DNA from: an uncultured Collinsella sp.
GTDB taxonomy: Bacteria; Actinomycetota; Coriobacteriia; Coriobacteriales; Coriobacteriaceae
Length of the DNA stretch: 21,333 bases
Reading direction: 5' to 3'
Assembly: GCA_902494815.1 (NCBI GenBank)
Contig: CABUVB010000010.1
Location: 1 to 21,333, forward strand
In this document: in pieces, positions 8,301 through 13,767 of the stretch
Layout: each line of letters opens with the position of its first letter
How positions within the stretch are numbered: position 1 is the first letter of the stretch
Notes under the pieces: model-generated
Database searches by the model: none
Seen by the model: the letters and a program-made list of their open reading frames with translations, nothing else
What the model was told of the DNA's origin: nothing
Made by a program: the position numbers and the translations under genes

Positions 8301-8621
8301 GTAGGTTATGCCTTCGCCGCCGGTGCGTCCCTGCGGTGCGCCCACGCGAACCTCGGGCTGGCCCTCGATATTGCAGATAAAGCTGTACCAGATAAGACAG
8401 GGCTCGGTGCACTCAAGCTCTACAGTAAATATGCCGTCGCCCTCGTGCGTCATGGGATACCGAGACTCACCGATCTCATCGACCCAGGTGCGCAGCGTAA
8501 GCGTTGCCTGCGCGGGATCGGCATCCTCCAGAATCACGGAGAGCGAAAGGGTAGTTCCTGTGGTCACAGCGCCAAACGGAGTGCGAAACTGCGGCAGACG
8601 GCTGTTGTGTATCAATCTCAT
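5325..8621 (-). CDS. Bifunctional GH13 glycogen-debranching/amylase-type enzyme fused to GH77 4-alpha-glucanotransferase (MalQ)
   Basis: A 1098-residue fusion that degrades and remodels alpha-glucans. Residues to about 120 look like an Ig-like CBM34-type N-domain. The GH13 barrel follows, with region I DGVFNH (Asp263), nucleophile Asp351 in GWRLDVADE, acid/base Glu380 in LLGEVWED and Asp455 in SSHDRPR. MPAIN at 316-320 resembles the MPKLN signature of neopullulanase/cyclomaltodextrinase subfamily GH13_20. From about residue 650 it is MalQ-like, with nucleophile Asp908 in RLDHFLGF, Glu954 in AEDLGY and Asp1003 in THDTSTLAG. Both active sites look intact. No signal peptide is visible, so it is probably cytosolic, acting on glycogen limit branches or imported maltodextrin. 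The ribosome-binding site at the ATG is weak (GGA about nine bases upstream). It follows the glg operon after a 430-bp gap with its own promoter elements. Confidence 0.93.
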   Translation of the reverse strand: MRLIHNSRLPQFRTPFGAVTTGTTLSLSVILEDADPAQATLTLRTWVDEIGESRYPMTHEGDGIFTVELECTEPCLIWYSFICNIEGQPEVRVGAPQGRTGGEGITYDYAEVPSFQVTVYKHREVRPEWYERGMVYQIFPDRYARDEHWRERTLAEVEKPRKGIQRRMVEDWNEPPVYERAEDGSIKTWDFYGGSLKGIQEDLPRIAELGFTAIYLNPIFEAASNHRYDTADYTKIDPILGTEQDFTELCEAAEKLGISIILDGVFNHTGDDSIYFNRYGNYPGVGAWQSEDSPWRDAFYFHEDGSYDCWWGVGNMPAINVSSELVRERLLGKDGVIRKWLRAGAHGWRLDVADELSDDFLTEIKKAVLAEKPDALLLGEVWEDASNKISYGHLRRYLQGSELDSAMDYPFRDMVIGFLMGYKNAYQAAEDIETLRENYPREALSCALNLLSSHDRPRIISVLGGGPDESQLPESERSKWRLDENAMGLAKSRFWLATLMQMTFPGVPSIYYGDEYGLEGLTDPGNRRTMPTKENLHDFDTFAIVKNASAVRRALPFMIDGEIKAFALNDEVLAYNRTGKDGESATVIINRSLRNSHRVTIPALGECASDVISGHECEIHNGTVTLDLYPLGSSIIYHHAEQRLQEPLDHGAGVVCHITSVPTDDGKPGTIGAPTRRFIDHLAAMGMRYWQVLPVNPTDFFRSPYAGPSAFAGNIDLLPESHEELAADFETWKARGGEDADPLYTAFKHRNADWLEKYCVYMAVKKYFEGESRHDWPADVARYNEHLIDDKRFHDEAELQAYMQYRFDLAWCELMNYAHKKGIEVIGDIPMYVSDDSADAWSEPENFWLSDTGKAIEISGAPPDNFAPEGQVWGNPTFRWDHMKQNGYSWWMDRLRRAFSLYDRVRLDHFLGFHSYFSIPAGKACAEGRWLAGPGKDLFQTAYDELGPLNFIAEDLGYLTPGVRAMASTCGFPGMDVLEFSNYDVRCGVHPTPGKILYTSTHDTSTLAGWCTRTFAGGDEPSGITLASELMGNALASDAPLVMMPLQDVLGLGDDARMNVPGVATGNWTWQADEADVAAAEEKTAKLLRNTHRFWGEA

Positions 8622-8644
8622 AGTACGGTCCAGTTCAATAGAAT

Positions 8645-8688
8645 CATGGCCTGCTGGCCATGGGCTTTACGCACAGGATGTAAGTATA
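8645..8688 (-). promoter_or_regulatory. Candidate promoter -10 and leader hairpin of the GH13-GH77 gene
   Basis: On the - strand TATACT lies at 8688-8683, giving a start of transcription near 8676 and a leader of about 55 bases. No good -35 box is found 16-18 bases upstream, as at activator-dependent promoters. The leader holds a small hairpin, CATGGCC (8645-8651) with GGCCATG (8656-8662). Confidence 0.45.
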
Positions 8689-8720
8689 TCTGTTGTACAC
8701 AGGCTGTATAAACAACATCC

Positions 8721-8763
8721 GTTTACCATCGGCGAACGGTTGTCCTAGAAAATCGTTTTACCA
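8721..8763 (-). promoter_or_regulatory. Candidate operators upstream of the GH13-GH77 gene (TGGTAAAAC motif)
   Basis: GTTTACCA at 8721-8728 and GTTTTACCA at 8755-8763 are two copies of a motif that recurs five times in the glgB/HAD intergenic region. Read on the - strand, the upstream copy is TGGTAAAACGATTTT, close to TGGTAAAACGTTTTT at 18829. The central CG between A-rich and T-rich halves resembles LacI-family operators. The sites lie about 45 and 80 bases upstream of the proposed transcription start. Confidence 0.55.
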
Positions 8764-8817
8764 TCCAAATTATAGCGATATTCAAAGAAGCCTAGACTGA
8801 TTCTATTTTTAGCCAAA

Positions 8818-8971
8818 CAAAAGTATTCCGGTTTACTACGATGAATTGAATGATCTCAACCACAGTCATTTTGGAGATATTAAAACCGCAGGTAGAAGCG
8901 TTGCCAATTTCGAAGAATACTCGCCGCGGTCAGCCGGAGCCATTTTGCCGTAGTAAACCGGCCCTCTTTTA
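8818..8971. repeat. Structured intergenic element, family 2 copy 2
   Basis: Terminal stem CCGGTTTACTACG at 8828-8840 pairs perfectly with 8949-8961. AAAAG (8819-8823) and CTTTT (8966-8970) form a short outer stem, four unpaired bases away on each side. ACCACAG is at 8859-8865 and the core TAAAACCGCAGGTAGA at 8881-8896. Spacings match copy 1 at 4699-4854 with one single-base gap in the right half. It lies between the glgA terminator region and the GH13-GH77 promoter region. Confidence 0.85.
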
Positions 8972-8990
8972 ATACAGAAGTTCAATCAAG

Positions 8991-9023
8991 AAGAGGGCAC
9001 CTGGTGAGGGCGCCCTCTTTTGC
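8991..9023. terminator. Hairpin at the end of glgA with competing pairing
   Basis: AAGAGGGC (8991-8998) pairs with GCCCTCTT (9012-9019). On the + strand it is followed by TT then GCG; on the - strand, the direction of glgA, by CTTGATT, so the U tract is poor. The same AAGAGGGC can instead pair with an identical GCCCTCTT at 8961-8968, at the edge of the family-2 element, giving two mutually exclusive stems. Confidence 0.55.
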
Positions 9024-9051
9024 GTTGAGGATTAAATTTTAATCGTCTGGA

Positions 9052-11289
9052 CTAGCGGCGCTTGCGGGTGGCCGTGGCCTTGCGGACGGACGTCTTCTTG
9101 GACGGGGCCTTTTTCTCTGCCGGAGCGGCGGGGGAGACCGGGGCCTCCTTGGCGGCAGCGGGCTTGTCCTCTACCTTAGCTTCCGCCTTTGGAGCAGCAG
9201 TCTTGGTCGCGGTCTTCTTGGCCGTCGTCGTGCGCTTGCGTGTGGTGGTCTTGGCGGCCGGCTTGTCCCCGACGGTTGCCTCGGCCTTGGGCTCGGCGCC
9301 CGCCTCCTCGACCTTGGTGGCCGACTTTGCGGCCGCCTTGGTCGTGGCGGCCTTGGTCTTGGTCGACTTTGCGACCGTGGACTTCTTGGCGGTCGTGGTC
9401 TTGGTCGTCTTCTTGGCAGCGGATTTGACCGGAACCTTTGCTGCAGGCTTAGCCTCGACGGCGGTCTCAGCCTTTACCTCGGGAGCAGACTCTGCCTCGG
9501 TGCCCTTCTTGGCAGCAGCGGTCGTGCGCTTGCGCGCGGTCGTTGCCTTGGCAGCAGTCGTCTTTGCTGCGGCGGTCTTGGTGGCAGCAGCTTTGGTCGT
9601 CGTAGTCTTCTTAGCGGTCGTCTTGCGCGTCGTGGTCTTCTTAGCTGCGGGCTTTGCAGCGGGCTTGACCTCGGCCTCTGCCTCAGGAGCAACCTCAGCC
9701 TTCACCTCAGGCTCGGCCTTTGCGGGCTCAGCCTTAACCGGCTTCTCCTCGGGCTTGGTCTCCTCAGCGGCCACCGGCTCAGCAACAGCCTCAGGCTCGT
9801 CGACAACAGCCGCCGGCCTCTCAATCTCCGGGTGCATAAAGAAGTACAGGTCCAGATACTTATCGGCCGAGCGCGTCCAGCTAAAGTCCTGGCTCATGGC
9901 CTGCGTGACCAGCTGGTTCCATGCGTCGCGGTTATCCCAGAACAGACGCGCCGCGCGGAACACCGCGTCGCCCATTTCGTCGCCGTTAAAGTTGCTAAAC
10001 GAGAAGCCTGTGCCCTCGCCGGTAAACTCGTTATACGGAATTACAGTGTCCTTCAGGCCGCCGGTCTCGCGAACAATCGGCAGCGTGCCGTAGCGCATGG
10101 CGATGATCTGCGACAGGCCACAGGGCTCAAACTTCGAAGGCATCAGGAACATGTCGGCGGCAGCATACATGCGCTGCGAGAGCGCCGGATCGAACTCGAT
10201 GCGTGCGGCCATGGTGCCGGGGTACTTGTCCTGGAAGTAGCGCAGGCCGTCCTCGTAGTCGCGGTCGCCGGTGCCCAGCACCGCCACCTGCACGCCGCCG
10301 GCCAGGATGCGGTCGAGCGCGTACATGACCAAGTCCATGCCCTTCTGGCGCGTCAGACGCGTGACCATGACCATAAGCGGACGGTCGTCGCGAACCTCGA
10401 GCCCCAGTTCTTCCTGCAGCTTGGCCTTGCACACGGCCTTGCCGGAACGGTCCTCCACGGTGTAGTTGGCGGCAATTCGCTTGTCGGTCGCCGGGTCAAA
10501 GCCCGCGACGTCGATGCCATTCAAAATGCCCTGCAACGCGTACGAACGCTCGCGCAGAACGCCGTCCAGGCCCTCGCCAAATTCGGGTGTCTGGATCTCG
10601 TTGGCATAGGTGGGGCTCACCGTAGTGATGGCATCGGCATAGCGCAGGGCGCCCAGCATGTAGTTGATGCTGCAGGCGTCGCAACGCAGCTGCGAGGCAG
10701 CCGCCGGAATATGCGCCACACCCAGGATGTCCTCCATCACGGTGTCGCTAAACTGGCCCTGGAACGCCACATTGTGGATCGAGAACACGGTCTTGACGCG
10801 GTCGTACAGCGGCAGGCCCTGGTAGAACTCGCGCAAGAACACGGGCGCCAGCGCTGTCTGCCAGTCGTTGCAGTGCAGGATGTCGCACTCAAAGCCGGCC
10901 GGCAGGTGCTGCAGGCTCTCGGTGATGGCCTTGGAGAAGAACGCAAAGCGCTCGCCGTCATCAAAGAAGCCGTACGGATAGTCGCGCGCAAAGTAGCGCT
11001 CGTTGTCGATGAACATATACGTGACGCCGTCGTGTTCGAGCTTCTCGAGCCCGCAGTACTCGTTGCGCCAGCCCAGGCTAACGTAAAAGTCGGCAAAGTG
11101 CTCCATCTGCGCCTTGTACTCGTCCTTGATGGTGGCGTACTTGGGCACCATCACGATGACTTCGGCGCCGGCGCGCACAAGCGCCGCAGGCAGCGAGCCC
11201 GCCACGTCGCCCAGGCCACCGGTCTTCACAAACGGTGCGCACTCGGCCGAGGCAAACACGATCTGCATCTTTTTGCTGGAATCAGCCAT
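9052..11289 (-). CDS. glgA: Glycogen synthase (ADP-glucose, GT5) with long histone-H1-like C-terminal tail
   Basis: Adds glucose from ADP-glucose to growing alpha-1,4 chains. The GT5 core spans residues 1 to about 484: KTGGLGDVAGSLPAAL with Lys22 (ADP-glucose binding), HNVAFQG, TVSPTYANEI, the Rossmann motif VTRLTRQKG, and the C-domain E-x7-E region beginning at Glu388 in FEPCGLSQ followed by RETGGLKDTV. A non-family tail of about 260 residues follows. Its first part is acidic and Pro/Glu/Ala-rich; the rest is Lys/Thr/Ala-rich with KKTTT and KPAAK repeats, ending in KRR. I use ATG 11289 because AGGGAG lies five to ten bases upstream; a start 14 codons earlier would fall in a hairpin. It is the last gene of the glgBPCDA set. 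The core function is certain; the tail function is unknown. Confidence 0.95.
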   Translation of the reverse strand: MADSSKKMQIVFASAECAPFVKTGGLGDVAGSLPAALVRAGAEVIVMVPKYATIKDEYKAQMEHFADFYVSLGWRNEYCGLEKLEHDGVTYMFIDNERYFARDYPYGFFDDGERFAFFSKAITESLQHLPAGFECDILHCNDWQTALAPVFLREFYQGLPLYDRVKTVFSIHNVAFQGQFSDTVMEDILGVAHIPAAASQLRCDACSINYMLGALRYADAITTVSPTYANEIQTPEFGEGLDGVLRERSYALQGILNGIDVAGFDPATDKRIAANYTVEDRSGKAVCKAKLQEELGLEVRDDRPLMVMVTRLTRQKGMDLVMYALDRILAGGVQVAVLGTGDRDYEDGLRYFQDKYPGTMAARIEFDPALSQRMYAAADMFLMPSKFEPCGLSQIIAMRYGTLPIVRETGGLKDTVIPYNEFTGEGTGFSFSNFNGDEMGDAVFRAARLFWDNRDAWNQLVTQAMSQDFSWTRSADKYLDLYFFMHPEIERPAAVVDEPEAVAEPVAAEETKPEEKPVKAEPAKAEPEVKAEVAPEAEAEVKPAAKPAAKKTTTRKTTAKKTTTTKAAATKTAAAKTTAAKATTARKRTTAAAKKGTEAESAPEVKAETAVEAKPAAKVPVKSAAKKTTKTTTAKKSTVAKSTKTKAATTKAAAKSATKVEEAGAEPKAEATVGDKPAAKTTTRKRTTTAKKTATKTAAPKAEAKVEDKPAAAKEAPVSPAAPAEKKAPSKKTSVRKATATRKRR

Positions 11290-11311
11290 ATTGTCTCCCT
11301 GTTGTAATTCG

Positions 11312-11347
11312 AGAATAGCCGCCTGGCGCAAACCGGGCGGCTATTCT
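11312..11347 (-). other. 12-bp stem hairpin in the glgD-glgA gap
   Basis: AGAATAGCCGCC (11312-11323) pairs perfectly with GGCGGCTATTCT (11336-11347) around a 12-base loop. On the - strand it is followed by CGAATTACAAC and then the glgA ribosome-binding site, with no U tract. It is more likely an mRNA-stabilising or processing hairpin, or a partial attenuator, than a full terminator. Confidence 0.6.
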
Positions 11348-11378
11348 ACATGTTACGAGCGATGTTGCGGTGCCAACG

Positions 11379-12506
11379 TTAACGTACGATGGTGGTATCG
11401 GAAGTTAACGGAGCCTTGCCCAGTACCAGGATGTTCTCGGGCGTGCCGCGAAGCTCGGTGTTGGTGGGAACCACGTTGTTCTTGTCCAGGATGGCGTTCT
11501 CAACGCGGGCGCCGCTCTTGATGATGCAGCTCTGGTTGATGATCGAGTTGGTCACCGAGGCGCCTTCCTCAACCACGACGCCGCGCGAAAGGATCGAGTT
11601 GCGCACGGTGCCCTTGATGATGCAGCCGGCCGAGATAATCGAGTTGCAGGCGTGGCTGCCGGTCGCGTAACGCGAAGGCGGCACGTCGTGGGCCTTGGTC
11701 AGGATCGGGCGCTCGGGGTCGAAGAGCTGGTCGGCCACGTTCTGGTCGAGCAGGTCCATGCTGCGGCGATACAGCGACTTCTCGCTAAACACGCCCACGA
11801 CCTCGCCCTTGTACTCGTAGCTGCACACGTCGATGTTTCCAAAGTCGCCCTGGAGTGCCTCGAGCAGGTCCAGATAGTCGGCGGCCTGGTAGTGGTCGAT
11901 GATCTCGAGTAGTGTCTCGCGGTTGACGATGCAGCAGTCCATAGAGGCGTTGTCGCCGTACACGACGCCGGCGCTCACGCCCGTCAGGCGGCCGTTCTCG
12001 TTGATTTGCAGCTTGGTCTCGTCATCGACGTTGCGCGTGGCCTTGCAGTACACCACGGTCATCTGGGCACCGGAGTTCTCGTGCGCCTCGATGATGGTGT
12101 TGAGGTCCATGTTAAAGATGATGTTGGTGCCCATCATCACAACATAGGGCTTGTCCGAGCGCTGGAACAGCGTCTTGTTGGAGATGATGTCGCGAAGCAG
12201 GAAGCGCATGCCGCCCTTGGTGGTGCCATACGCGTTGCCGGGCACCATGAACAGGCCGCCCTTCTTGCGGTCCAGGCCCCAGTCCTTGCCCGAGCCCACG
12301 TGGTCGATCAGCGAGCGGTAGTTGCCCGGCATGACGACGCCGACGGTCTTGATGCCGGCATTCATCATGTTGGACAGCGGAAAGTCGATCAGGCGGTAGC
12401 GGCCCAAAAACGGGACGGACGCGATGGGGCGGTCCTTGAGCAGGACGCTGCCGTAGGTCGAAGAGTAGTTAGCGGTGATATAACCGATGGCCTTGCGATT
12501 GATCAT
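11379..12506 (-). CDS. glgD: Glucose-1-phosphate adenylyltransferase regulatory subunit GlgD
   Basis: Non-catalytic or weakly active partner of GlgC. The heteromer with GlgC makes ADP-glucose for GlgA; in Firmicutes GlgD is known to raise the activity of GlgC. The N-terminal half keeps the fold, with PFLGRYRLIDFPLSNMMNAG aligning to the GlgC substrate region, but the pyrophosphate-binding GGxGxRL motif is replaced by a YSSTYGS-like sequence, the hallmark of GlgD. The C-terminal part is a left-handed beta-helix of hexapeptide repeats (for example NSIISAGCIIKGTVRNSILS). ATG 12506 lies four bases after the glgC stop and about eight bases after a GGGGGA site placed in the glgC end, so translation is coupled. 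An upstream start at 12545 would overlap glgC and is rejected. The product is 375 residues. Confidence 0.94.
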   Translation of the reverse strand: MINRKAIGYITANYSSTYGSVLLKDRPIASVPFLGRYRLIDFPLSNMMNAGIKTVGVVMPGNYRSLIDHVGSGKDWGLDRKKGGLFMVPGNAYGTTKGGMRFLLRDIISNKTLFQRSDKPYVVMMGTNIIFNMDLNTIIEAHENSGAQMTVVYCKATRNVDDETKLQINENGRLTGVSAGVVYGDNASMDCCIVNRETLLEIIDHYQAADYLDLLEALQGDFGNIDVCSYEYKGEVVGVFSEKSLYRRSMDLLDQNVADQLFDPERPILTKAHDVPPSRYATGSHACNSIISAGCIIKGTVRNSILSRGVVVEEGASVTNSIINQSCIIKSGARVENAILDKNNVVPTNTELRGTPENILVLGKAPLTSDTTIVR

Positions 12507-12510
12507 CGGA

Positions 12511-13659
12511 TCATTCCCCCTTCCCGATAACGACGTCATTTCCAACGACGGCCGTATCCTTGGTGGTATCGACAGAGCCGAGCTTCACGCCCTCTTCGAC
12601 CGTGGAGTTCTCGCCCAAAATAGCGCGGCAGATGTGCGCGCCGCTCTTAACGTGCGCGCCCGGCAGCAGCACGGAGTCCTCGACCACGGCGCGCTCCTCG
12701 ATGATGACATCGGTCGAAAGGATCGAGTGGCGAGCGGTGCCGTAGATCTTGCAGCCGTTAGAGACCAGGCAGTCGTCCAGACGGCCGTCCGGGCCAATGT
12801 AGTGCGGCGGACGCGTGGTGATGTTGGACATGATGGGGAAGTGCTTGTCAAACAGATCGAACTCGGGGTTGTTGCCCAGCAGGTCCATCGAGGTCTCGTG
12901 GAAGCTGGCGATGGTGCCAACATCCTTCCAGAAGCCGTGGAACTCGTAGCTGTACAGGCGCTTGTTCTCACCGAGCAGCTTGGGGATGATGTCCTTGCCA
13001 AAGTCGTGGCTCGAGCGCTGGTCCAGAGCGTCCTCCTCGAGTGCCTCGATCAGGACGTCGGCCGAGAAGATGTAGATGCCCATGGACGCGAGGTTCGAAT
13101 CGGGCTTATCGGGCTTCTCGGTGAACTTGGTGATGCGGCCGTCCTCGGGGTCGGTGGTCAGGATGCCAAAGCGGCTGGCCTCCTCCCACGGCACGGGCAT
13201 AACGCTCACCGTGAGGTCGGCGTTGTTCTCAATGTGCGTCTTGAGCATCTTGCGGTAGTCCATGCGATACAGGTGATCGCCGGAAAGAATCAGGACGTAC
13301 TTGGGGTCGTTGGCCTTGATGTAGTCCAGGTTTTGCGTAATGGCGTCGGCCGTGCCCGCATACCAGGCGCCGCCGGTCTGCGTCTCGTACGGCGGCAGGA
13401 TTGACACGCCGCCGTCGCGGCTGTCCAGATCCCACGCCTCGCCGGAGCCCACATAGGCATGCAGCAGGTAGGGGCGATACTGCGTCAGAACGCCCACCGT
13501 GTCGATGCCCGAGTTGGAGCAGTTGGAGAGCGAAAAGTCGATAATGCGGAACTTGCCACCAAAGCTAACCGCCGGCTTAGCGATCTTTTGGGTGAGTGCC
13601 CCCAATCGGCTGCCCTGTCCTCCTGCGAGGAGCATCGCGATGCATTCTTTCTTACTCAT
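12511..13659 (-). CDS. glgC: Glucose-1-phosphate adenylyltransferase (ADP-glucose pyrophosphorylase) GlgC
   Basis: Makes ADP-glucose from ATP and glucose-1-phosphate, the committed step of bacterial glycogen synthesis. The catalytic motif GGQGSRL is at residues 13-19, followed by KPAVSFGGKFRIIDFSLSN. The sequence SGDHLYRMDY marks the active-site Asp region and FTEKP the glucose-1-phosphate-binding lysine region. A C-terminal beta-helix with hexapeptide repeats completes the 382-residue protein, of normal length. The ATG at 13659 has an excellent ribosome-binding site (AGAAGGAGA, about six bases upstream). It is separated from glgP by 108 bases with a GC-rich hairpin and from glgD by four bases. 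It pairs with GlgD as the catalytic subunit. The allosteric effector cannot be read from the sequence. Confidence 0.96.
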   Translation of the reverse strand: MSKKECIAMLLAGGQGSRLGALTQKIAKPAVSFGGKFRIIDFSLSNCSNSGIDTVGVLTQYRPYLLHAYVGSGEAWDLDSRDGGVSILPPYETQTGGAWYAGTADAITQNLDYIKANDPKYVLILSGDHLYRMDYRKMLKTHIENNADLTVSVMPVPWEEASRFGILTTDPEDGRITKFTEKPDKPDSNLASMGIYIFSADVLIEALEEDALDQRSSHDFGKDIIPKLLGENKRLYSYEFHGFWKDVGTIASFHETSMDLLGNNPEFDLFDKHFPIMSNITTRPPHYIGPDGRLDDCLVSNGCKIYGTARHSILSTDVIIEERAVVEDSVLLPGAHVKSGAHICRAILGENSTVEEGVKLGSVDTTKDTAVVGNDVVIGKGE

Positions 13660-13700
13660 CGATTTCTCCTTCTGTCATCGATGTTCCTAAACCCATTAGC

Positions 13701-13729
13701 GACGGGCGCGGCGCTCGGTCGCGCCCGTC
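13701..13729 (-). other. GC-rich hairpin in the glgP-glgC gap
   Basis: GACGGGCGCG (13701-13710) pairs perfectly with CGCGCCCGTC (13720-13729), with a nine-base loop. No U tract follows on the - strand, so it is not a standard terminator. It may set the 3' end of a processed glgB-glgP message. Confidence 0.5.
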
Positions 13730-13767
13730 GAGTAATGCCGTGCTGGCATAAGGGAGCTCGCGCGCCT

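Noticed and set aside
9060..9830. Repetitive DNA in the glgA 3' end as a possible tandem repeat or CRISPR-like array
   Set aside because: The repeats are irregular, stay in frame and encode the Lys/Thr/Ala tail; there are no constant repeats with unique spacers.
9832..11307. A 491-codon + strand frame opposite glgA
   Set aside because: Antisense shadow of the GT5 core with no ribosome-binding site or recognisable domain.
11290..11331. Upstream in-frame start for glgA at 11331
   Set aside because: It would run through the 11312-11347 hairpin and lacks a ribosome-binding site; ATG 11289 has AGGGAG at good spacing.
12507..12545. Upstream in-frame start for glgD at 12545
   Set aside because: It would overlap the glgC coding end by 35 bases; ATG 12506 lies four bases after the glgC stop with a GGGGGA site.
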